Shown: positions 26,025-36,700 of the stretch, piece by piece
How positions within the stretch are numbered: position 1 is the stretch's first letter
Layout of the letters: each line of letters opens with the position of its first letter
NCBI GenBank assembly: GCA_013339895.1
Contig: JABACO010000015.1
Coordinates: forward strand, 4,955,533 to 5,019,532
DNA length: 64,000 nt
Reading direction: 5' to 3'
From: Ephydatia muelleri
Lineage: Eukaryota; Porifera; Demospongiae; Spongillida; Spongillidae
The notes under the pieces: generated by a model
What the model was told of the DNA's origin: nothing
Seen by the model: the letters and a program-made list of their open reading frames with translations, nothing else
Database searches by the model: none
Translations under genes and position numbers: made by a program

Positions 26025-27672
26025 GTATATATTCGAGGGAAAATTTTTATCGTAAACTGTTCCATTATGATGATTATTATTAGTAGTATAGTATGCGGTG
26101 TACGCAATAAGCAGATTACAATGCACGTGTTAGGTAAGCATTGCTTGATGATGTCTCGCTCCCTAATACCCTTGTCAGCCATGATCATACTTATCTCCAC
26201 CCAATTGGCATTGAAGATCTCAATCTCCATGTGATGCTGTTAGCATTCACTGTCATTTAAGAGGCTCTGAAGCAGCAGCAATCTCAATCTGACCATTTGA
26301 ATCCTCACAATGCATTAAATACAGCAGCAAGCCAAGTTGTAGCGGCTTGTAGGTTGCATTGATGTTAACATACATTTTGTTGTATGCCTGATTTTAACAC
26401 CCCAATCTTTAAACGAGCTATAGCACTGACAGATCTGTGATCGATTGCACATGCTACAGTTATAGCAGTACATATTGATGTCATATTGTTGGCAGAACTT
26501 AATACATGAACTGTCTTAATAACTTCTTATGTCCACACAATTTCGTACGCCATTTTAAATAGGGGAAACAGGGGTGTACGCATAAAGGGTGGTTCAGCAA
26601 GGGGCGGGATGCGCCTCGTTCCGCGCGAAGCGCGTTAGCTTTGCGGCCAGTGCAGTACCAAAATATTAAGGGTGCTTGTTTTGTGTACTTAGGAGCATAA
26701 ATGCAAACTGATCTGTGTGTACAGATTTTTAAAAACCCCAATGTATCCAGTTGGTAGCACTGAATAAGAACTGTATTATAACAGATTGTCAAGAAAAGGA
26801 TTAAGAACTGCGGCTCGCTACATGATTGAATGTATTTTACTTGAACAACTGATTAACCGATTAATGCGGGCCTATTTTTTGTTTAACTAAACTCTCGGCA
26901 TTAATCAAGCTTATTTGTTAAGTGCCCAGATATGGTGCGTTTTTGGTGGTTCGGCCCTGCGTACGTCCTCCGCATACCCTTGCCTGTACCTTGTCGTTAG
27001 ACGCCTTCCGTACCAATACCGGTACTTTAACGCTGCGTAAATTAATCCCGGAAACGGTACTCTAGACACATGCAGCGGTTGTTTTTTTGCGAAGGTGGCA
27101 TTAATATATTCATGGCCAACTACATGTAAAGCGCGCGTAAAAGGGGAGGGTCCCTCCGCGGTTAAGCATCCGCTTTACGATCTAGACGTATCCCCGCATA
27201 AAATTAGCACATTTTCGTGTTAGTTCGTTATTTAATACTGATGGAGTCATCGATGATATTAAGTAACGAGCAAACACGCGTAAGGAAACAAGCACGTGCA
27301 CATTAATGTCTATATAATTCCCCGGCACATGCAAGCATATATAGAGCCTCGTAAAGTAGTTGCACGCGGTAAGTGTATGTTACACGTAAAGAAGTTATAA
27401 GGCTATCGATGCAGGGAGCCCTTTCACATGCATTATACTTTTTCGAGATTTCAATACTGACGCAGCAAGAGGTTCGGATCCAATCATACCGTACATGTGC
27501 ATGCATATGTTACATGCGTACATGTAGCCTGAATCCTCCCTCACCCCCCTCCACTCCCTCCCTACACATATGTACACACGCAGCATCCTTATGCATATAT
27601 ATCCATTGAGGCTGTGTAAAGCGCAGTGCATCAGTGCATTTATTCACGTGCCGCGTCGATACAGGTACGGAA
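26025..27672. other. Gene-free interval upstream of the APOL-like gene
   Basis: Mixed AT-rich DNA. No coding region recognised. A possible 3' splice site (GATACAG, 27658-27664) lies just before the APOL-like start, so an untranslated or small coding exon may exist upstream. Confidence 0.45.
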
Positions 27673-28423
27673 ATGAACCACTTGCAGATGGAAATGGATC
27701 GCGCCAAGGCCGAAAAAATCGAATTTATTGGTTTGCGCAAAGAAACATTGTCGCGACTCAAAAGTATGAAAACCACTATCGACAATCGTCATCTGAACAA
27801 TCAGAAAACGACTATCGCAGCAAGCGCACTGGGTGTAACAGGTGCGGTAGTTGGATTTGCCGCTCCTTTCGTCGGTATTCCGCTTGCTGTAGCAGCTGGT
27901 GCCTACAGATATTATTCAAGCTGTCAGACTAAATCTTTTGAAGAGGACACAACTAAAGAGATCAATGAAGTGCTGGAAAGGGATAGGCAAATAAGTGAAA
28001 GGCTTAAAAAGTCGAGTGAAGACATCGTGTCACACATGGCAGCTGGTGCAACGGCAGCGTCATGCGCCGCAACTGCAACGGTGTCTGCTGTAAGCAAATT
28101 CGAGAATGTGAGGCAACTTAATTTACTGGGACGTGAGGTATTTAAATACTCAAATTCAGTGTCTGCCACCTAGCTCTACTCTGGCAAGCCGTACGATCAT
28201 GCATTCTTTTGTGGTGCTTTCTGTAACGATTGATTTGTATCAATTGTATAAAGCTGTTCAAGATGATACTAGTTCAGAGTTAGCTAAAGGACTTCAAGAG
28301 ATTATACTTGCATTGGAGAGACACCAAGATGAAGAAATCTCAAATCTGGATCAACTAATAGAAGAATGTCAACGTCGATTGACGGAAGAAAGATCTCAGT
28401 CCGCATGCTGCATTTTGATGTAA
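27673..28423 (+). CDS. APOL-like protein with C-terminal CAAX-type motif
   Basis: The product starts MNHLQMEMDR. It has a coiled N-terminal helix, then a Gly/Ala-rich hydrophobic hairpin (about residues 47-81, including GVTGAVVGFAAPFVGIPLAV), then a charged coil, then a second Ala-rich segment (about 122-140, MAAGATAASCAATATVSA). This order resembles apolipoprotein-L-like membrane-inserting proteins of animals. The frame breaks once between about 28136 and 28172. The downstream frame continues the family pattern (IDLYQLYKAVQDD, then a coiled-coil tail with ELAKGLQEII) and stops at 28421 after ...SACCILM. The last four residues C-I-L-M fit a CAAX prenylation box with an adjacent Cys. The break could be an indel or a tiny unrecognised intron. 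Total about 250 residues. Membrane association is inferred; the function is unknown. Confidence 0.65.
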
Positions 28424-28427
28424 TAAA
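28422..28427 (+). promoter_or_regulatory. Polyadenylation signal overlapping the APOL-like stop codon
   Basis: AATAAA begins one base into the TAA stop (TAATAAAT), implying an extremely short 3' UTR if it is used. Confidence 0.45.
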
Positions 28428-28644
28428 TACGACCCGTGTCTACGTTTTTGAACTCATAAGTTAGAACGTTTGTTAATTGCATGCTTATAGTATACACGAC
28501 GAAAATATTTCTGCTGCATGCATGCAGTGTTTTATGCTATACAACATGTGTGTATTATTAATATCGGTCGCTGTAGCCTGTATGGCAACGATCATTAGGG
28601 TGCATGAAGAATATACATGTCAGTACAGAAAATAATTTATATAT

Positions 28645-28697
28645 ATGGGATCGTATCCGCGAAAAGGGACCTAACGCATGCATGTTTTTTCAAGATG

Positions 28698-28738
<41 letters not shown>

Positions 28739-28886
28739 TCTTACGCACTGAGAATCGGAGTATCTTTCATGAAGTTGTAAGGCGCTGGATTTTCAATTAG
28801 CCATACATTTCAACGTAAGCGTTAAATTTCTATTGCGTGTATTGGAAATTTCCGGCAATAGCGTTTTAGCGGAAACGATCGCATAT
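28645..28886. mobile_element. MITE-like element family A, copy 3
   Basis: The left end GGGATCGTATCCGCGAAAAG runs into GGGACCTAAC. The right end is GCGTTTTAGCGGAAACGATCG. The internal TTAGCCATACATTT and AAGCGTTAAATTTCTATTGC are shared with 41220-41460. A 35-base T run (about 28700-28734) interrupts the left part. Confidence 0.75.
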
Positions 28887-29867
28887 ACATGTCAGTACAG
28901 AGAGATTTTATATAACGAACGATCGTGGTTGATTCATGTGAATGACTACACAGTAAGTATATACAACAGTTTCGGTGCCCATGAGGCTCGATGTGAAATC
29001 ACATTGTAATCTCAGTGCTGATTTTTTGGGTAGTTTTTAGGCATGCATGGGGGCCATTACTAGCTCCATCCTGGCACAAAGGCCGCTTGGCTACATCATG
29101 CAGACAAACAAATAATCATGTAGTTGCGAAATCGAAGATAAACCTATAAGACCTTCGTAAAAGTGTCGTGCTTCCATGTTTTCAGGTAGTATGCAAAGAT
29201 AAAACACAATATTGGAAACCATGCAAATAAAAAGTGGTATACTGTGATTCCGCGGGCCAGCTGAAGATTATAGTTTCATCTAATATAGGCTCGTCATGTA
29301 TTGGAGTATAGTGCATTTTAATTTTCACGTCATGATTATTCTTTCAAGTTGACTACGAAATGTACATGTGAAGTCATTTGGCGATGAGTATAGAAAGGAC
29401 TATATATTCCTGCACGGTTGCCTCACAGAGGACATAAATAAGCATGCGCGTGGACCAAATCATTAGTTTATACATCGTACAGGTACCACGAATCGGCTGT
29501 ATAAATTTCTTCATCAACTGAACCTCCTAGGAATAATTCTTAAGAGGGGACTAAACAAATATTCGTGACTGCATGGCCTTCGCTACTGCTTCTTTGGAGC
29601 TCCCGCTCATTATTAAAAGCCGGTAGCAACAAGTTCGGGTGCAATAAAACTCTCGTATAAAGAATACACACGTATACCTTGCATGTCACAATGCACAGTA
29701 TAGTTATACGTATATGTACGTATTTCAACGACTATAAAAGAGAGGATTACACAATGATCAATCCAATATCAGTAATAAGCTCAGCTTTTTCCCAGAGGCA
29801 TGGTAGTATGTAGCTATTATTCGAAGATCATCCAAAATTCAACCATGCATGCGGCAGGAAGCTCGTG
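28887..29867. other. Interval between APOL-like gene and receptor, nothing recognised
   Basis: About 1 kb of mixed AT-rich sequence. It contains the 3' flank of the minus-strand receptor. No further gene or repeat was identified. Confidence 0.5.
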
Positions 29868-30761
29868 TCAAGTATACGTTGACATTCTCCGTTTGAAGAC
29901 CAACCCTCGCAGTCCCTTGTGCACTATGAGAATGGAGAACAGTGCTGCAGGGTAAGTGATGTCATTAAAGTAGCGAGAGACTACGGTGAGTACGTGTAGC
30001 AGTTGCTCTTGTTGTAAATTAACCAGAGAAACAAAATAGATGAAGGTGGAGCTCAACCTGAAAACGACGTAGACGGAAATATTAATGATATTGACCGCCA
30101 CGACGGAGGATACGATGGAGTTGCGGCTCGTCGAAACATCCTTTTTCACTTTGGAGCAGATAAGGGCAGAGAAGACTACTGTTAGGACGAGGGGTATTCC
30201 ATACCCGATCACGATCCACATCGCAGTGCCGATTGCATTCAAATCCCTATTGGAAACTGTGCAATGAGACCCTCTTATCTCGACCAAAGGGCTTCCTAGA
30301 AATACCATACCGACCAGTAGGGATATTGCAGTGACCACAAAGAACACGATGATGGCCATCTTCGACGTAACCCTTTGACCGTAGTACAAAATCAGTAACT
30401 GGAATATAGCGATGACTGCAATGGTCAGTGTTAGGACGGTCTCGAAGCAGAATCGAACAACGAACTGAAGTGAACTGGCCGGAAAGGACGTGCAGTTCCC
30501 GAGAATCGGAATGCCCGTGATGAGACTGACATCACCGAGCAGGCTGTAACTAAGGGTGCCGAGATTGCAAACTACGGCGACGGCGGAGTACAAGACGATG
30601 ATCGGATTGACCCCGGATATCATGGCCAGTCGGCGCAGCAGGACGAGAATTGTTACTCCGAGCACTAAGGTCGGAACGACCACGATTGAGATGTGAATGA
30701 TTCCTAGGGCGGTCCATGCCACCTCTATGTCGTAGAGATTATCCATTCCGCTGCTTTCCAT
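29868..30761 (-). CDS. Intronless seven-transmembrane receptor (GPCR-like)
   Basis: An uninterrupted 297-residue frame with seven hydrophobic segments at about 17-43, 52-77, 98-127, 135-160, 177-203, 216-244 and 254-281. A short extracellular N-terminus precedes TM1. C90 in the first extracellular loop (GNCTSF, also an N-glycosylation sequon) and C167 in the second (GSHCTV) could form the conserved disulphide. The end of TM3 reads YYGQR instead of the DRY motif, and TM7 carries NDITYP rather than NPxxY. The C-tail is short and basic. The topology is that of a plasma-membrane GPCR, but the missing hallmarks put it in a divergent, perhaps lineage-specific group. The ligand is unknown. No introns or frame breaks. 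Confidence 0.8.
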   Translation of the reverse strand: MESSGMDNLYDIEVAWTALGIIHISIVVVPTLVLGVTILVLLRRLAMISGVNPIIVLYSAVAVVCNLGTLSYSLLGDVSLITGIPILGNCTSFPASSLQFVVRFCFETVLTLTIAVIAIFQLLILYYGQRVTSKMAIIVFFVVTAISLLVGMVFLGSPLVEIRGSHCTVSNRDLNAIGTAMWIVIGYGIPLVLTVVFSALICSKVKKDVSTSRNSIVSSVVAVNIINISVYVVFRLSSTFIYFVSLVNLQQEQLLHVLTVVSRYFNDITYPAALFSILIVHKGLRGLVFKRRMSTYT

Positions 30762-33700
30762 TTGTTCAATGTCTGTTCTTTTCCTGTATGAATAAAAGGT
30801 ATAAAATTATCAAGCTGTCACTACTGGGCATAGTTGCAAAGCACTTTGACTTTGTATAAGTGTACCTCCGTTAATTGTCACAAGACATGCATGCCCCATG
30901 CATCTCCTTATACGAGCTGTTGTTACGTCTGTTAAGAATACATATATCCTGTATCTGATTGCATAGTTCATTGTAATGTAGCCGGTTGTTTGGTTTCTTG
31001 TCATGCTAGTGGGTAGTGCCCGTTTGGATTGCATAATCAGGTTAATGTTACGTTTAAAAGCGGTTCGTATTTCACTCCATTGTATTCTGTTGGAATAAAT
31101 TAGCAGCTAGAGAGAGTGTAAAATATACAAGGACGCAAACATATATGTAATACGCAGGTACACATATGCTATTGCAATCCACTTTACACATCGCATGTAT
31201 ATGTACTAACACGGCAAGCACAGAACAAGACTGGTACATATGTTATGCACCGACGCAGGTAGATTAATTACGACCTGTGGCTTTTTGCTACTAAAGGCCG
31301 GAGTGCAACGTGCACCCGTGTTTTGATTTACGGTCGTCTGTCTGCATGCACGATACAAAACATTTCATGTACATAAATTCGCTTACCACTGAGAACTCTT
31401 AAATGCTTTCACTTATGGAATTTCAGCTTCTGTACAAAAGAGACGGTAAAGGATGCCAAAGGAACTTGTCTGTACTTACGCGTATATATCAGAAAACATG
31501 CATTTAGAAGACAGATTTTATACTAAACAAAACCGGATGTCAGGGTGCAAAGACTTCAGTAATTCGGTCGCGATACGTGTACTTACGTGATAAATTCGGG
31601 TGCGATTGTACCTCCGTATAACCTTGGATACTGAGCCACCCACAATTCCGTGTGCACCAAATACATTAGGGGTGGGTTGTCAATTAAATGCTCGAAAATA
31701 TGAGCTAGGTCAAAACTACTGATGCCGCGGCCAGCACTAGCCGCCCGTGACCGTCGTGATTTGACAGCCAGTTCAAAAGCTGGCCGTCGACATTATAGCA
31801 CGAAAATGCGCACGTGATCTGGGCCACAAAACTGAATTATCTGGCGTTCATATTTTTCTCTGTACTTATAGCTCTTGTTTCGGATTCGAAATCTCAGATT
31901 TCTTTTGCATCCATTATTGGCATCATATATCGTAGACATGCAGCAACTTTTGCGTGATCGCGCAGTGCAGTTCCCAAACTCACCTGCTCTGAGACTGAGT
32001 GTGCACATCACCGTTTGGCTCACCGCTATTGCGGCCAGCAGGCCGGAATCGGATTCTCAGCAGCAAATCAGGATTGCACGGCAGGGCTCCGTCGTCTAGG
32101 AGGAGAGGGGGTGGGGGGGGTCTCGTACCAGACCGAAAGACGTAAGCATTATCGCATAATATTGCGGTAATGCTTACGTCATTGGGTCTGGGTACGAGTC
32201 TAGGGGGCCCCTTATATATCTGTTTTAAGCTCCAATCAAATCGCTACCACTTGCATAGGAGACCGGGGAGACCTGCAATATAACGGGGGCAGGCATCCGA
32301 ACTGTACTGCGGATAACTGACCCCACTCAACGCACGCCTCTAAATAATCAGTTCTAAGATTGGCGTTACGATATACATGTATAATAGCGGAGCATACAAT
32401 AACTCTAGATCGTCCAGATTCTCACGGAATTAATCCTATATCGTGTCGCTTTTGCTGTCTGTATGGAGCATTGGCTAGTCTCGTGGTGGTAGCTTGACTT
32501 GCACGGTGGACGGTGCATGCAGGAAAATACCACTAGCGTGCACTTCTCATTCCACCGCGACTGGTACCGGGGGAGTATCAGAGTCCTGGTGTTCATGCAG
32601 TGTATACGTTAATTTGTCTGGCTCATCCAACCACACCGTCGGGTTGTAGCAATGCGAGATTATTATCAGACGCCGGTGGAGCTCATTCGTGACGCGACCA
32701 CAACCGGATGCAAAGTTCACTCCACTGATCGGGGTATGCAGACAAACGAAATCATGCATGTAGACGCTTATGCGTATAACCATCTTAATGCAGGAAAGTC
32801 CCTACACACGCAGCGTGTAATCGTGGACTGAAAAGATGAAAACAAAGTCGTCGTGTGCACTGGCTCGTGATGGTCTTCGGATGGAATTTCATACACATAC
32901 GTGTACAGTATATAGCCGGAGAATTTTTTTTGACTTAAATTTATATGTGGATTTCAAAGCACAACTGATCTCTGATAAACGCAAGACCATATTGCAATTG
33001 CGGCATCATGCATGGCATTAATTTGAATCAGGTAAATAACGAAATGGCTCAGGAAGCTAGAATAAGTAGACTGAATTTGATTAGATCATATGTTGAAAAA
33101 TGTGATTTGTTTCAAGCCAAATGCATCAGTGAACATAATCACTATCAGTTGGACTCAGTACAATAGCAGGCTAGCTTGTAGTGACCGGCACTTAATAGTT
33201 CCATATAGGATTGATTAAGAAAACGTAGAGGAACAAAGGACGGAGATATACGGATCGCTTATCTATTTGTCGCAATCGAACGACATACTGTTTGACCAGT
33301 AAGTTGATTTACTTACTATATTATCTCTGGTTCCACGATTTGCTCGAATCAGTTCGACGTGCCCAGTCCCAAAAATCGTAGTCGGAACGAACCGGTTTTG
33401 AAAACTATACCAATCGCTTCAGAATGTATCCGCACGGTGCCCCTTAAGGTCACATAAACGTATATCGCAGGGAGGGAGGGACATAATACATAATACAAAT
33501 ACACCGCCCTGTTTTCCAGGTGAGGTGGACAGGAAAGTAAAGTCCAGTTTGGATTGGCCTAAATAAGGAAATAGAAAATAGTTTGGGGAAGCCAGAATAA
33601 GTAGACAGAATTTTTGACTTAGTATTACCTAGTACATGTTGAGATTAATTTGATTAAACATATCTCTATCAATGTGATGATTGTCTCATACACCTAAAAT

Positions 33701-33799
33701 GATTTGTACAATAAGGAAGGGCAATAGTGAACAGGATTTACATACACGTATAGCATCTCACTGTTCGCCCCAGTAAGTAATGTAGTTGCCAGGAGATGG
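30762..33799. other. Long gene-free interval with one mini-element
   Basis: About 3 kb between two minus-strand genes. It contains the receptor's 5' flank, a family C mini-element at 32120-32206 and otherwise AT-rich sequence. Short open frames near 31875-32099 and 32547-32783 show no recognisable domain. Confidence 0.5.
32120..32206. mobile_element. Mini inverted-repeat element family C, copy 2
   Basis: An 87-bp hairpin. TCTCGTACCAGACCGAA and GACGTAAGCATTATCGC are mirrored by GCGGTAATGCTTACGTC and TTGGGTCTGGGTACGAG. Confidence 0.85.
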
Positions 33800-36700
33800 C
33801 TACACTGTGAGCAAAGGACACCCAGTGTAGCACCCATGGTCCTTGGCAAACTGAATCAGGCTGGTCCAACAAGAGGCCTGCACTGTAAGAGGAGGGGCCG
33901 GTCCACAGACCTGACCGGGTAAGGTACCACTTTGGGTGTTATTCAGTGCCTGTGCCAGGAGGTGGGGATTCCCCACCACAATCAGCAATGCCTGGGCCCT
34001 GCTGATGGCTACATTGTATCTCTTTGGATTGGAGACAAACCCAACTTGTTTCCTCATGTCATCAACAAACAGATCGTTAGAGGAGCGTACCTGGAAGGAG
34101 GACCATTGGATGTCTATCGCTCACCCACCAAGGGAGACACTTACAGTGGAAATGATGATCACCAAGTTCTCTCTTCCTTGAAACTCCTCTACTGATCCAA
34201 CCCTCACATCACTGAGGCCCTCTTTACCCAACAGGATCCTGATTTTCTCTACCTATATATAGGAATACCATAATGATCCATTATAAAGAAGATTTTAAAA
34301 AGCACCTGCTTGTTGTAGGGTGAGATGATCCCAATGTCTTTTTGCAAGACAGAGTGTTGTTGAACAAGGTTCATGGTGTAGAATAAAACCTAATAGTTAC
34401 ACAGGTTGGTAAAACAAGTGTATGGTTATATTTTACGTTGTGCAACACACAAGACCTTGCCTTATCGGCTTCGAATGGGTTAAACCATGAAGGACTACCG
34501 TATTCAGTTCCCTGTGGTGCATTTCAGTGGAATGGGAGAAGAGTTAACACATGGAGTTGAAGAAGCAAGTGAGAGACAAGATTACAAGATATCACAAAGG
34601 TGTAACCTGTCTGGTGCATCACCTGTATTCCATGAAAGAGTAGAGGCACTCCCTTAGTTGGGAGATATTCCCAGTTACAGAGGCTGTGGGTGATTCTATG
34701 GTCAGCTCTTTCCACTAACTCTCCATCATAGAACTGGTCAGAATACAATCTCAGGAGCATCCCATGTGAACGGTAGTTTTCAACAAGCTTTGTCACCTGT
34801 AAGGCAGATATGGTGTGTACAGCAGGAGGAAGCAAAGGGTTCTTACCACCATGGAGTCATAATTACCAGTTGCAGCAAACACAGTTGTGTCCCTCTTGTA
34901 CATATCCCTTCCCATCAGCCTCTCCAACATGGATATGGACAGTCCATTGTTGGAGGCCAAGGGAGACAAGATGACAGGTCCAAGCTGTAATGGGTCTCCA
35001 GCCAAAACCAGCTGGCCATGCCCCTTAGCCAGGAGGGACACTGGGATGAGGCACTCTGGTTCCAGTGCCTGGCCTGCTTCATCCACAAACACGTAGGAGA
35101 ATGTCATCTTAAAAGCATGCAGTATGGCAGCAGTGGAGCAAGTGCAGATTACTATGCGACTGCCCTTAGTTTTGCTCTTAGCTTTCTTATCAGCCACAGT
35201 GGTGAAGCTATGAATAGAAGGAGGTACCTCCTGTGAACGCATGAAGGCATTCAGTCGGATTATTGATCCTTTCTTAATGTGGCCACTGGTGTGAAGTCTT
35301 TCGGCCTGGGCGAGAAAAGTGTGATTAAAATGAACAGCAAAGAGTGAGAATAATGCTGTCAAAAATTGACGCATTATGCGTTTGCATACAAATACATGTA
35401 GGATGATTTGTTGTTTAAACATAATGCCATAGTAACAGTAACCACGTGCAAAGAGACTAACCAGCAGGTCAGCAGCACTATTTGAAGGAGTGCAGGCCAA
35501 AATGCTGGAGGTGGTGTCGTGTTTGTACACCTGCAGGTATGATCAATGACAGTGCACATTAAACACGGGCACAAGAGCATTATAAACTCCATAGCTAATT
35601 AACCTGAAGAATGGACTCCACCACGGTAACAGTTTTGCCTGTCCCAGGAGGGCCAAACAGGATGTACGGGATTGTACGGAAGGACACACTAACAATGGCT
35701 TCTACAGCACGTCTCTGCTGAAGATTCAGCCTGGTGTTGATGAACTGAAGAGACCCACGACTGGGCAATGGAGTGAGTGGAGTGGGTGGAGTGAGTGGAG
35801 TGGGTGGAGTGGGTCTGACAGTTGGAAACAGAACTGTTCAGTCAATATAAAAATAAATAATAGCATATTGAGAACAATTGACACCAACTTGTTTCTCCAA
35901 CTTGCTGGGCATTGTCCAATGCTTTATGCATTCTCCTTAAAGGACCTCTGTGAGATGAACATTGATGTATGATTTAGTGATTTCTCTTTGAAATCCCTAC
36001 CTTTTCACTGTGAACATCACATCATACTTCTTGCCCCATAACTCTTTAGATTCATGAAAGTTGCGATTAAACTTCAGTTTGAGCCGCTCTCCAGATATCT
36101 ACATGCAATAGAAGAGCACCTAATATTCCACCAAAACAGATTTCTGCAGTTACCCAACCTGATGGACATAGCCAATATAGTTTTTAGCTTGCCCTGTATG
36201 GGGAATGTTGAGAGTGATTCTGTCTCTTAGTTCAACATGCCACATGACTCACTAGCAAAGGAAGGTTGTTCAGCCTCTCCCTTATCTGGTGTCCCTTCAG
36301 AGGGTACTTCTACAGTGAGATAACATATATAGAAGCAGTAGTCCTGCCTATCGATATCTGTCACCTACCGGGGATACTGAAGATCAGCTTGTCACCTACT
36401 ATCACTTCTTCCTTACGTTTGGTCAGTCCAGGCACATCCAGACACAAGAATGCACCATCCACAATGAGAACTGCCTAAATGGAAGGCACACAGAAGGTTT
36501 GAGACTGCATAGTGGTACATGAGGAAGGCACACTAGTGCAAGGTGTATTTTAACAAACATCACTGGCACATCTAATCTGGCATTGGATAAGGCAACAGCC
36601 AAGAAGTACTGATGGCAATACAAAAATAGTTCTAATTTGCAAAGCAACTGCTCAGGCTGGGTTTATTCAAATTTAACTAATTCCTGCTGATGTTCAAGTA

